This document shows, in pieces, positions 7,915 to 14,399 of a stretch of DNA of 14,559 nucleotides (positions within the stretch are counted from its first letter, which is position 1; each line of letters opens with the position of its first letter). The notes below the pieces were generated by a model. That model was not told the DNA's origin. It saw only the letters and a list, made by a program, of their open reading frames with translations, and searched no databases. A program made the position numbers and the translations under genes. Where the stretch lies: the NCBI GenBank assembly GCA_947244675.1, contig CAMXLV010000036.1, positions 1 through 14,559 on the forward strand. Direction: 5' to 3'. The stretch comes from an uncultured Clostridium sp. (lineage in GTDB: Bacteria; Bacillota_A; Clostridia; TANB77; CAG-508).

Positions 7915-7943
7915 ATTATATAATTTTTCTAGTAAAATTTCTA
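7915..7943 (-). promoter_or_regulatory. Probable sigma-A-type promoter of rsmB
   Basis: On the minus strand a perfect TATAAT (7920-7915) is preceded at 17 bases by TAGAAA (7943-7938), a 4/6 match to the -35 consensus. It lies 20 bases before the rsmB start codon, so the leader would be very short. This is moderate support only. Confidence 0.4.
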
Positions 7944-8011
7944 CTTGTTTTGCATATTTTTTCTAATTTTCGGAAAAGATATTTTTAAAAGATTTTTGGG
8001 AGGTTTAAAAT

Positions 8012-8230
8012 ATGGAAATAAAAAAACATTTAATGATTACTGGTAATTCTACTGTTTCTTGGAAAGATGCTATTGTAAAAGCAATTGCAGAAGCTTCTAA
8101 GAGTATTGATTATTTATCAGAAGTGAAAATTTTAGAGCAACGTGCTACTATTGATGGTGATAAAATTTTAGAATATTTTGTTGACTTAGATATTAGTTTT
8201 ACACTTGATTTGAATAGAAATAAGAATTAA
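8012..8230 (+). CDS. Dodecin-like small protein heading the spoVA operon
   Basis: This 72-residue protein matches the dodecin fold pattern along its whole length. It has a first strand, then SWKDAIVKAIAEASKSI (16-32, the single helix), VKILEQRATIDGDKILEY (38-55) and a final strand VDLDISFTLDL. Dodecins are small dodecameric cages that bind flavins, or in some members coenzyme A or calcium. The Trp that stacks on the flavin in archaeal and many bacterial dodecins (in a LDWVEVVE-type context) is replaced: the aligned residue is Glu37 (YLSEVKILEQ). The start has a strong GGGAGG site. The gene is followed 17 bases later by spoVAC, with no terminator, so it is probably the first gene of the DPA-transport operon. 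A forespore role is inferred from that context only. Confidence 0.8.
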   Translation: MEIKKHLMITGNSTVSWKDAIVKAIAEASKSIDYLSEVKILEQRATIDGDKILEYFVDLDISFTLDLNRNKN

Positions 8231-8247
8231 GGAGGTGCACTTTTGCA

Positions 8248-8712
8248 ATGAATCCATTAGAAACAAAACAAACTTATCAAGATTATGTGGATAAAAAGTC
8301 CCCTAACTCTCCTTTGCTAAAAAATTGTTTTAATAGTTTTTGGGTTGGTGGACTAATTTGTACAATTGGACAAGTTATTCTTAATATATGTAAAGAAAGA
8401 GGTTTTGATACAACAACTTCTGGTACAATTGTTTCCATTTTATTAATTGGAATTTCTGCTTTTTTAACAGGTCTTAATTTATTTAATAAAATAGGAAAAT
8501 TTGCAGGAGCTGGTTCTTTGATTCCAATTACTGGATTTGCTAACTCTATTGTATCTCCTGCTATGGAATATAAATCAGAAGGTTATGTCATGGGAGTAGG
8601 CGGAAAAATGTTTACTGTTGCAGGACCTGTTTTAGTATTTGGAATTTCTGCTTCCATTTTAGTGGGAATTGTATTTTTAATTTTTAATACGCAAAGTATG
8701 ACTTTAGTTTAG
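8248..8712 (+). CDS. spoVAC: Stage V sporulation protein AC (SpoVAC)
   Basis: SpoVAC is an integral inner-membrane protein of the spore. It is a channel-type component that takes part in Ca2+-dipicolinic acid movement during sporulation and germination. The 154 residues show the family's features: an N-terminal hydrophilic segment (YQDYVDKKSPNSPLLKNC), the FWVGGLICTIGQ helix (32-43), ISAFLTGLNLFNKIGKFAGAGSLIPITGFANSIVSPAMEYKSEG in the centre, and two further hydrophobic segments. An AAGGAGGTG ribosome binding site precedes the ATG. It is tightly linked to spoVAD (12 bases to the TTG start), and the order dodecin-C-D-E suggests one transcript, normally read by forespore sigma-G. It resembles SpoVAE (FAGAG and TGF motifs), as expected because the two are related in sequence. 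Confidence 0.95.
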   Translation: MNPLETKQTYQDYVDKKSPNSPLLKNCFNSFWVGGLICTIGQVILNICKERGFDTTTSGTIVSILLIGISAFLTGLNLFNKIGKFAGAGSLIPITGFANSIVSPAMEYKSEGYVMGVGGKMFTVAGPVLVFGISASILVGIVFLIFNTQSMTLV

Positions 8713-8724
8713 GGAGATGATGTT

Positions 8725-9727
8725 TTGGAAAAGTTAGGAAAACAAACTATAAAATTTAATACCCCTCCTACTATTGTAGATTGTGCCTCTATTGTTGGTC
8801 CGAAAGAATCGCAAGGTCCTTTAGCTAAATATTTCGATCAAACTTTAGATGATGAATTTTGGGGTGAAAAAACATGGGAGAAAGCAGAGAGTAAAATTAT
8901 AAAAGAAACTGTTAATACTGTTATTTCTAAATCTGGTATCCCATCTAGCGAAATTGATTGTATGTTTGCTGGTGACTTATTGAATCAATGTATTTCTTCT
9001 AGTTTTGGTTTAAGAGAATTGAATATTCCATTTTTTGGAGTATTTGGTGCTTGTTCTACTTTTGTAGAATCCATGAGTTTAGGAGCTATTGCAGTAGAAA
9101 GTTTTGCTAATCATGTTTTATGTGCTACATCTAGCCATTTTTGTAGTGCTGAGAAACAATTTAGGTTTCCTCTGGAATTAGGAAACCAAAGACCACCTAC
9201 TAGCCAATGGACTGTAACTGGATCAGGTGCAGCTATTTTATCAAAAAATGGGCAAGGTCCTTTTATTACACATATTACTCCTGGTAAAATTGTAGATATG
9301 GGAATTAAAGATGCTAATAATATGGGAGCTGCTATGGCTCCAGCATTTGCAGATACTTTGATTACTCATTTTTTAGATACCCAAAGAAATCCAAGTTATT
9401 ATGATGCTATCATTAGTGGTGATCTAGGCCATGTTGGAAAAGAAATTGCTATTGATATTGCTAAATCACAAGGTTATAATGTCAAATCTAATTACAATGA
9501 TTGTGGTGTTTTAATTTTTGACAAAAATGCACAAGATACTCATTCTGGTCGGAAGTGGTTGTGCTTGTTGTGGTACCGTATTTTCTGGCTATTTCTTTAA
9601 ACAATTAAAAGAAAAGAAAATGAAAAAAATTCTTCTTATTGCTACTGGTGCTTTAATGAATTCAACCAGTTCACAACAAGGAGAATCAATTCCTGGCATT
9701 GCTCATGCCATTAGTATAGAAGTTTAA
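8725..9727 (+). CDS. spoVAD: Stage V sporulation protein AD (SpoVAD), frameshifted
   Basis: SpoVAD is a thiolase-fold soluble protein that binds dipicolinic acid and works with SpoVAC and SpoVAE. It is recognised by TIVGPKESQGPL (near 24-37), FGVFGACSTFVES with the thiolase-type Cys, GNQRPPTSQWTVTGSGAA, the ISGDLGHVG segment and the C-terminal STSSQQGESIPGIAHAI. The start is TTG at 8725-8727, with GGGAG eight bases upstream; two nearby ATGs are out of frame. The frame breaks at about 9550. A C inserted before GGA turns the expected SGGSGCACCG into SGRKWLC. Removing that base restores one 333-residue protein, close to the family's usual length of about 338. Either this is a one-base sequencing error or the C-terminal 60 residues are lost in vivo. 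The latter would probably abolish DPA uptake. Confidence 0.93.
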
Positions 9728-9755
9728 ATGTTTCAAAAAGAAAGAAGGCGATTTT

Positions 9756-10148
9756 ATGAATGTTAATTGGGCTAATGTTTTCGATTGGATGGTACTCTTA
9801 AAATGTTTTGTAACTGGTGGCATCATTTGTATTATTGGTCAAATTCTAATTGATAAAACCAAATTAACACCAGCTAAAATATTAGTTATATTTGTAACAG
9901 CTGGTGCTGTTCTTGGTGGTTTGGGAATTTATCAATATTTAGTTGATTTTGCTGGTGCTGGTGCTACAGTTCCTCTTACTGGCTTTGGCTATAATTTGGC
10001 AAAAGGTGCTATCGAAGCTGTTAAAGAAAGTGGATTAGTTGGTGCTTTTACTGGTGGTGTTAAAGCTGCTGCTGGTGGTATTGCTGCTGCTGTATTCTTT
10101 GGCTATTTAGCTTCTTTGATTTCTAAACCTAAAATGAAAAAGCAATAA
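9756..10148 (+). CDS. spoVAE: Stage V sporulation protein AE (SpoVAEb-type)
   Basis: This 130-residue polytopic membrane protein is the third core component of the DPA channel. It has the hallmark run FVTGGIICIIGQILID (18-33), FAGAGATVPLTGFGYNLAKGAIE (about 69-91), and a Gly/Ala-rich final hydrophobic segment (TGGVKAAAGGIAAAVFFGYLASLI) ending in a basic tail. It lies 28 bases after spoVAD, with an AAGGCGA-type ribosome binding site and an ATG start. It is the last gene of the operon; the next strong terminator is at 10306-10337. No germinant-receptor genes, spoVAA/AB or spoVAF are linked, so the cluster is the minimal C-D-E set found in clostridia. Confidence 0.94.
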   Translation: MNVNWANVFDWMVLLKCFVTGGIICIIGQILIDKTKLTPAKILVIFVTAGAVLGGLGIYQYLVDFAGAGATVPLTGFGYNLAKGAIEAVKESGLVGAFTGGVKAAAGGIAAAVFFGYLASLISKPKMKKQ

Positions 10149-10305
10149 TAGTTCTTAAAAATTCGAGGTATTTTTACTGCCTAATTGTTTTAATTTTATA
10201 GCTACCTTATGATAGAAATTATCCCCCAACTTTTTGGGGCTAGTACACTTAGCTGTGAGCTTTTTACTTTTTGTAAGCTTCTAGCTATGCCAGTAGCTTA
10301 CAAAC
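10149..10305. repeat. Structured intergenic spacer with nested inverted repeats
   Basis: This gene-free stretch after spoVAE holds at least two hairpins. One is CCCCAA/TTGGGG with a 4-base loop (10224-10239). The other is GTAAGCT/AGCTTAC (10273-10301). The words TAGCTA and AGCTT recur between them. The GC content of the hairpins is high for this genome. It could be auxiliary termination structure or a copy of a repetitive intergenic element. I see no coding potential and no A-tailed terminator until 10306. Confidence 0.4.
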
Positions 10306-10337
10306 AAAAAAAGAATAACCATGGTTATTCTTTTTTT
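10306..10337. terminator. Bidirectional palindromic terminator between spoVAE and rplT
   Basis: This is a perfect 32-base palindrome centred on CCATGG (10319-10324), with A7 on one side and T8 on the other. It makes a hairpin followed by a U-run on either strand. It can end both the spoVA transcript (plus) and infC-rpmI-rplT (minus). Its right-hand T-run overlaps the complement of the rplT stop codon (10337-10339). Confidence 0.85.
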
Positions 10338-10687
10338 TATGCTTTTTTTGCTATTTCTGCAATTTCTGTAAATGCTTTTGGATCTGTTACAGCAATCTCT
10401 GCTAACATTTTTCTATTGATGGTAACATTTGCTTTTTTAAGCCCTGCTATCATTTTACTATAAGTTGTTCCATTCATTCTTGCTCCTGCATTGATTCTTG
10501 CTATCCATAATTTTCTAAAATTACTTTTTTTATCTTTTCTTCCTACATAAGCATAAGCCAAAGATTTCATAACTGCTTGGTTTGCGTTTCTAAAACGATA
10601 GCTTTTTGCTCCATAATATCCTTTTGCTTGTTTTAATATTTTTTTGTGTCTTGCTCTTGTTGTTCTAGCTGTTTTTACTCTTGCCAT
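10337..10687 (-). CDS. rplT: 50S ribosomal protein L20
   Basis: L20 binds 23S rRNA early in large-subunit assembly. In Bacillota it also represses its own operon by binding the infC leader. The 116 residues show the typical basic N-terminal arm ([26 protein letters not shown]), the [23 protein letters not shown] core and the C-terminal [21 protein letters not shown]. The length is normal. The ATG follows an AGGAAGG site. It is the last gene of infC-rpmI-rplT, 43 bases after rpmI, and its stop codon is embedded in the palindromic terminator. Confidence 0.97.
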   Translation of the reverse strand: MARVKTARTTRARHKKILKQAKGYYGAKSYRFRNANQAVMKSLAYAYVGRKDKKSNFRKLWIARINAGARMNGTTYSKMIAGLKKANVTINRKMLAEIAVTDPKAFTEIAEIAKKA

Positions 10688-10730
10688 TTATTTCACCTTC
10701 CTCTTTTTATTTCTGTTTTTCTAAATTTCA

Positions 10731-10934
10731 TTAATTACCATATGGCAATAATTTTTTGATAGTTTCTACACATGTTTTATCAGCATAAGCATTTTGTACT
10801 TTTCCTGATTTTTTTTGTCTTCTTGTTTTGTTAGCTAATAAATGTCTTCTGTTTGATTTTGTTCTTTTTACTTTTCCTGTAGCTGTTAATGAATATCTTT
10901 TTTTAGCAGCTTTATTGGTTTTTAGTTTTGGCAT
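10731..10934 (-). CDS. rpmI: 50S ribosomal protein L35
   Basis: This 67-residue, highly basic protein has the L35 signature MPKLKTNKAAKKRY, then ATGKVKRTKSNRRHLLANKTRRQKK and a short C-terminus ending KKLLPYGN. It is a structural component of the large ribosomal subunit. It lies between infC and rplT in the universal order, with an AAAGGAG ribosome binding site and about 45 bases of spacing on each side. Length and sequence are ordinary. Confidence 0.96.
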   Translation of the reverse strand: MPKLKTNKAAKKRYSLTATGKVKRTKSNRRHLLANKTRRQKKSGKVQNAYADKTCVETIKKLLPYGN

Positions 10935-10979
10935 AATGATAACTCCTTTCGTTTATTACTTTTATAGAAACAGATCTTT

Positions 10980-11495
10980 TTATTTGTCTGCTTTTTTAGC
11001 TAATATGGTAAACATATTTCTACCTTCTAACTTTGGTGCTTTTTCAACAGTTACAACATCTTCCAAAGCTTCAATAAATTTGTTTAGTACGATTTCTCCT
11101 GATTTCCAATTGTTTACTTCTCTTCCTCTAAAACGAACTGTTATTTTTACTTTGTTTCCTTCTGTTAAAAATTTTCTAGCATTTTTACATTTGAATCCAA
11201 AGTCATGTTCTTCAATATTTGGCGTTACTCGTAATTCCTTTATTTCAAAAACTTTTTGTTTTTTCTTGGCTTCTTTTTCTTTTTTAGCTTGCTCAAATTT
11301 GTATTTGCCATAGTTCATGATTTTACATACTGGCGGATTTGTATTTGGCGCAACTAGTACTAAATCTAAATTTTTACTTTCTGCTTTTTCTAATGCCTCT
11401 TCTAATGGGATAACCCCTGCCTTTTGTCCATCATCTTCTATTAATTGTACTTCTTTGGCTCTTATTTGTCTGTTGATTGGTAATTCTTGTTTGAT
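10980..11495 (-). CDS. infC: Translation initiation factor IF-3 (predicted AUC start)
   Basis: IF-3 binds the 30S subunit, prevents 50S joining and rejects non-AUG initiation. The frame runs from 11495, giving 171 residues. The N-terminal domain is INRQIRAKEVQLIEDDG, then PLEEALEKAESKNLDLVLVAPNTNPPVCKIMNYGKYKFEQ. A linker follows, then the C-terminal domain EHDFGFKCKNARKFL and KVKITVRFRGRE. There is no ATG upstream of the mid-protein Met in KIMNYGK (11318), which would leave out the whole N-terminal domain. The codon correctly spaced (8 bases) from GGAGGT (11509-11504) is ATC at 11495-11493. It aligns with the AUU start of B. subtilis infC (ISKDFLVNEGIRA against IKQELPINRQIRA). A rare start lets IF-3 limit its own synthesis. 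It is first in the operon with rpmI and rplT. Confidence 0.92.
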   Translation of the reverse strand: MKQELPINRQIRAKEVQLIEDDGQKAGVIPLEEALEKAESKNLDLVLVAPNTNPPVCKIMNYGKYKFEQAKKEKEAKKKQKVFEIKELRVTPNIEEHDFGFKCKNARKFLTEGNKVKITVRFRGREVNNWKSGEIVLNKFIEALEDVVTVEKAPKLEGRNMFTILAKKADK

Positions 11496-11640
11496 TTCAA
11501 AACACCTCCATAAAATGAAAATTTGACTTTGTTACAAGTCAAATCAAAAATAAAGCCCAAAGCGTTTTACTTGGATTTATTTAGTTCTAACCTTTTTCCT
11601 CTTTTGGATAAGGTGAGAAGTTTTGCTTCTTCTTGTAACG
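11496..11640 (-). promoter_or_regulatory. L20-type leader RNA / transcription attenuator of infC-rpmI-rplT
   Basis: The roughly 145-base leader carries several alternative pairings. The first is a terminator hairpin at 11544-11521. The second is an exact 8-base match between the 5' segment GTTACAAG (minus, 11639-11632) and CTTGTAAC (11538-11531), which would open that terminator. The third is a competing GCGTT/AACGC pairing (11641-11637 with 11566-11562). Internal hairpins AGAAG/CTTCT (11630-11616) and ACCTT/AAGGT (11614-11590) are also visible. In Bacillota this operon is known to be regulated by L20 binding its leader, which promotes termination. The layout fits that, but I cannot test a covariance model. 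Confidence 0.6.
11521..11544 (-). terminator. Attenuator terminator in the infC leader
   Basis: A perfect 9-bp stem (ATTTGACTT / AAGTCAAAT on the plus strand) with a 6-base loop is followed on the minus strand by TTTTCATTTT, just before the infC ribosome binding site. The GC content of the stem is low, so it is a conditional rather than a strong terminator. Half of its 5' arm and loop is complementary to the start of the leader. Confidence 0.6.
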
Positions 11641-11646
11641 CATTTT

Positions 11647-11676
11647 ATTATACCTTATCCATCGGCTTACTGTCAA
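11647..11676 (-). promoter_or_regulatory. Strong sigma-A promoter of infC-rpmI-rplT
   Basis: On the minus strand a perfect TTGACA (11676-11671) and a perfect TATAAT (11652-11647) are separated by 18 bases. Transcription is expected to start near 11640, at the first base of the leader's antiterminator segment. It lies just beyond the 3' end of the upstream exchanger gene, which shares the strand. Confidence 0.85.
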
Positions 11677-11694
11677 GCTTTTTTCGCAAAAAAG

Positions 11695-12537
11695 TTAATT
11701 TTTCCATAAAAATAATAAAATTCCAATTGATTGAATGATGAATAAATTTAAAACATTGGAAGTTAATAAGTTATTGGTTGCTTCTACTACTCCTAAAATG
11801 GTGTTTTTTTGTTGTTTTTTATAATGTTTTTGTGCTTCAAAAAACGTAATTAGTTCTGGTATACTTGTAATAAATCCTAATAAAATACCTATTATGATTT
11901 GCGAAATGTTAAAATAATAGCACAAATTGTTTAAAGTATCTCCTAATAATTCTCCAATTACATATAATAAGATTCCCGTTATCAGTAAAATTGCCATATA
12001 AAGAACTGTTTTTTTTATATTTCCTTCTTCTTCTTTTTGCTCTTGATTTTGCTTTTCAATTTGTTTATCTTCTTTTTGCAAATATAGTTTATGTGCATTG
12101 TGATTTAGGTATTGAAATAAAGCATATAAAATCAAGAAAGCTGGTACAACAATCAAATTCATCTCAATATTTTTCCATACAAAAAATATTGGTATTGCTA
12201 TGGTTATTGCCACTAATACTAAGTTTATTTGAATGGCTTTATTTTGAAAAGCTGTTTTGTTCTTATGGATAATAATTGATGTCATATATTGAACAAAGTT
12301 AATCACATTAGAACTCAACACATTAAAAATACTTGTACTAATCAAACCATTCATACTAGAAATACTAATTGTTAAAAGTTCTGGCATAGAAGTAGCAAAT
12401 CCAGCTATATTTCCTACTGTTTTTGGTTTTAATTTTAAATTTTTAGCTAAATTTCTAAGAGTTACCACTAATATATACTTAGCAATTAACACAATTAATG
12501 TTGCATATATTATAAATCTTATCAGTTCCAATAACAT
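11695..12537 (-). CDS. Na+/Ca2+ exchanger (CaCA superfamily) membrane protein
   Basis: This 280-residue polytopic protein has two alpha-repeats in inverted topology. Alpha-1 is VGNIAGFATSMPELLTISISS, then IFNVLSSNVINFV (41-82). Alpha-2 is IIGILLGFITSIPELITFFEA, then VEATNNLLTSNVLNLF (215-266). The Pro-Glu acidic residues (Glu53, Glu228) sit where the family binds cations. A charged, Gln/Glu-rich cytoplasmic loop (152-175) splits the halves, as usual. It should exchange Ca2+ or another cation for Na+ or H+; the ion is not predictable. I chose the ATG at 12537, because AGAAGGA precedes it and the protein then begins at the first membrane helix. An in-frame ATG 14 codons earlier would put the repeat-derived MLRPPIPFKERRNE at the front. 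It is divergent from the DUF1653 gene. Confidence 0.82.
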   Translation of the reverse strand: MLLELIRFIIYATLIVLIAKYILVVTLRNLAKNLKLKPKTVGNIAGFATSMPELLTISISSMNGLISTSIFNVLSSNVINFVQYMTSIIIHKNKTAFQNKAIQINLVLVAITIAIPIFFVWKNIEMNLIVVPAFLILYALFQYLNHNAHKLYLQKEDKQIEKQNQEQKEEEGNIKKTVLYMAILLITGILLYVIGELLGDTLNNLCYYFNISQIIIGILLGFITSIPELITFFEAQKHYKKQQKNTILGVVEATNNLLTSNVLNLFIIQSIGILLFLWKN

Positions 12538-12556
12538 TTCATTCCTTCTTTCTTTA

Positions 12557-12574
12557 AAAGGGATTGGGGGACGT
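12557..12574 (-). repeat. 18-bp GGGACGT-type motif, copy 1
   Basis: Read on the minus strand, ACGTCCCCCAATCCCTTT matches the plus-strand copy at 13023-13040 in 17 of 18 positions. It ends about 20 bases before the exchanger gene's start codon. The two copies are inverted on the chromosome and bracket the DUF1653 gene, but each points into its own downstream gene. Confidence 0.7.
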
Positions 12575-12608
12575 AGCATTTATCCCTCTTCTTTATAAAA
12601 TTACCCTT

Positions 12609-12638
12609 ATTGTATTTCATTTTTTTTATTTTGTCCAA
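12609..12638 (-). promoter_or_regulatory. Possible promoter of the exchanger gene
   Basis: On the minus strand TTGGAC (12638-12633) and TACAAT (12614-12609) lie 18 bases apart, about 70 bases before the exchanger start and back to back with the DUF1653 promoter. The -10 matches 5 of 6 positions; the -35 is imperfect. Moderate support. Confidence 0.4.
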
Positions 12639-12642
12639 TTTC

Positions 12643-12671
12643 TTGCCAATTATTAGAAAATATAGTATAAT
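12643..12671 (+). promoter_or_regulatory. Sigma-A-type promoter of the DUF1653 gene (and perhaps serS)
   Basis: TTGCCA (12643-12648) and a perfect TATAAT (12666-12671) are separated by 17 bases, 32 bases before the start codon of the DUF1653 gene. No separate promoter for serS is obvious, so this one may also drive serS through the repeat-bearing gap. Confidence 0.7.
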
Positions 12672-12703
12672 GGCTTAAATTTATATCGGAAGGAGATACT
12701 AGC

Positions 12704-12973
12704 ATGGAAAAAGTACAAATTGGCAAAGTATATAGACATTTTAAAGGAAATTATTATTATGTAGAAAATGTAGGGTTAGACTCGGAAACGAAAGAACAAA
12801 TGGTAATTTATCGACCACTTTATGAAAAACAAGAAAAACAGGAAACATATATATATATAAGAAAAGAAAGTATGTTTTTAGAAAAAATTCCAAACAGACC
12901 AGATAATATAACTGGGCAAACTGTTAGATTTCAACTATGTGAAGAACTAACTAAAAATTATATAAAAAAATAG
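12704..12973 (+). CDS. DUF1653 domain protein
   Basis: This 89-residue protein has the DUF1653 pattern: GKVYRHFKGNYYYVENVGLDSET (7-29), MVIYRPLYE (33-41) and a YIYIRKESMFLEKI segment (49-62) equivalent to the WVRPLxMFxEKV end of the domain. The Trp of that motif is Tyr/Ile here. About 25 residues after the domain (from PNRPDNITGQ) are an extension. The biochemical function of the family is unknown to me. It is small, soluble and cytoplasmic, with no signal peptide. It has its own strong promoter and an AAGGAG ribosome binding site, and is followed 79 bases later by serS on the same strand, with a repeat element in between. Confidence 0.75.
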   Translation: MEKVQIGKVYRHFKGNYYYVENVGLDSETKEQMVIYRPLYEKQEKQETYIYIRKESMFLEKIPNRPDNITGQTVRFQLCEELTKNYIKK

Positions 12974-12984
12974 AACATGGATGA

Positions 12985-13040
12985 AGGGTGTCCCTTTTTC
13001 CCTTTAAAAAGGGATTTAAAGAACGTCCCCTAATCCCTTT
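12985..13040 (+). repeat. GGGACGT-type repeat element with hairpins, copy 2
   Basis: This G/C-run-rich element differs sharply from the AT-rich surroundings. It contains CCCTTT/AAAGGG (13000-13013) and a perfect 9-bp hairpin AAAGGGATT/AATCCCTTT (13008-13016 with 13032-13040) whose loop holds ACGTCCCC. The 18 bases 13023-13040 recur inverted at 12557-12574. It abuts the serS ribosome binding site (GGGAGG, 13041-13046). It resembles short REP-like intergenic repeats, but the family cannot be settled from one window. Confidence 0.6.
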
Positions 13041-13052
13041 GGGAGGTAAAAA

Positions 13053-14336
13053 ATGATAGATATTAAATTTTTAAGAGAAAATCCAGATGTTGTAAAAGAA
13101 AATATTAAGAAAAAATTTCAAGACCATAAGCTTGTTTTAGTTGATGAAGTCATTGCTTTGGACGTAAAAAATAGAGAAGCTAAATTAAATGGTGATACAC
13201 TAAGGGCAAAAAGAAAAGATTTAAGTGGACAAATTGGTAGCTTGATGCAATCTGGAAAAAAAGAAGAAGCAGAAGAAATTAAATTGCAAGTTAATAAAAT
13301 TAATGAACAATTGGAAGAAAATGAGAAATTAGAAAATGAATACGCCAAAGAAATCAAAGATAAAATGATGAAAATCCCTAATATTATGCATGATTCTGTC
13401 CCTATTGGAAAAGACGATAATGAAAATGTAGAAGTTAAAAAATATGGAGAGCCTATCATTCCTAATTATGAAGTTCCTTTTCATGGTGAAATTTTAGAAG
13501 CCCTAGGTGGACTTGATTTAGATAGTGCTAGACGTGTTAGTGGAAATGGTTTTTACTATCTAATGGGTGATGTTGCAAGACTTCATTCTGCTGTTTTAAC
13601 TTATGCTAGAGATTTTATGATTAACAAAGGTTTTACTTATTGTATTCCTCCTTTTATGATACGTTCTGATGTTGTAACTGGTGTTATGAGTTTTGAAGAA
13701 ATGGATGCTATGATGTACAAAATTGAAGGAGAAGATTTGTATTTAATTGGTACTAGTGAGCATTCTATGATTGGTAAATTTAAAGATCAAATTTTGAAAA
13801 AAGAAGATATGCCTTACACCATGAATTCCTAATCTCCTTGTTTTAGGAAAGAAAAAGGTGCTCATGGTATCTAAGAACGTGTTGTTTATAGAATTCACCA
13901 ATTTGAAAAACAAGAAATGATTGTTGTTTGTGAACCAGAACAATCTTGGGAATGGTATGATAAGATGTGGGCTTATACGGTAGAATTCTTTAGAAGTATG
14001 AATATTCCTGTTAGAACACTAGAATGTTGTAGTGGAGATTTAGCTGATTTAAAAGCAAAATCTTGTGATGTAGAAGCTTGGAGTCCTAGACAAAAGAAAT
14101 ATTTTGAAGTAGGAAGTTGTTCTAATTTGACAGATGCACAAGCTCGTAGATTAGGAATCCGAATTAAAGGAGAAAATGGAAATTATTTTGCGCATACACT
14201 TAATAATACGGTAGTTGCTCCACCTCGTATGTTAATTTCTATTATGGAAAATAACTATCAACCAGATGGAAGTGTCATTGTTCCAGAAGTTTTAAGACCT
14301 TATATGGGTGGATTAGAAAAAATTTTAACAAAATAG
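13053..14336 (+). CDS. serS: Seryl-tRNA synthetase with two in-frame stop codons
   Basis: SerRS charges tRNA-Ser with serine. The frame would give 427 residues. Residues 1-115 form the tRNA-binding coiled-coil arm (MIDIKFLRENPDVVKENIKKK, then the Lys/Glu-rich helices). A class II catalytic core follows, with LIGTSEHSMIGKF, motif 2 SPCFRKEKGAHGI, the serine and ATP site TLECCSGDLADLK and AWSPRQKKYFEVGSCSNLTDAQARR, and motif 3 NNTVVAPPRMLISIMEN. The frame is unbroken, but codon 260 (13830-13832, expected Tyr) and codon 274 (13872-13874, expected Glu) are both TAA. Codon 277 is Val, where the family has Gly in the RGxxR stretch. All three lie within 54 bases of the motif 2 region. No second serS is visible. 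As SerRS is essential, sequence error is the likeliest cause. The GGGAGG site fits the ATG at 13053. Confidence 0.93.
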
Positions 14337-14399
14337 TTTTGCATGATTTAGAGGACTAAACCATCATTTATAAAATTAACAATAAAAGGAGTTTAAAAT

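Noticed and set aside
7930..7960. A sigma-G/sigma-F promoter for the dodecin-spoVA operon (GTAAA, 16 bases, CATATTT)
   Set aside because: Both boxes have mismatches and the spacing is short of the usual sigma-G spacing. In such AT-rich DNA this is not better than chance, although a forespore promoter is expected somewhere here.
10209..10463. A plus-strand ORF of 84 codons starting in the spoVAE-rplT spacer
   Set aside because: Most of it is the antisense of rplT and it runs through the palindromic terminator. It has no ribosome binding site and no recognisable domain.
12557..13040. A CRISPR array or insertion sequence around the DUF1653 gene
   Set aside because: There are only two motif copies, inverted and 450 bases apart, with no spacers, no transposase gene and no target-site duplication visible.
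12974..13052. A T-box riboswitch ahead of serS
   Set aside because: The gap is only 79 bases and is occupied by the repeat element. There is no T-box consensus, specifier stem or terminator/antiterminator pair.
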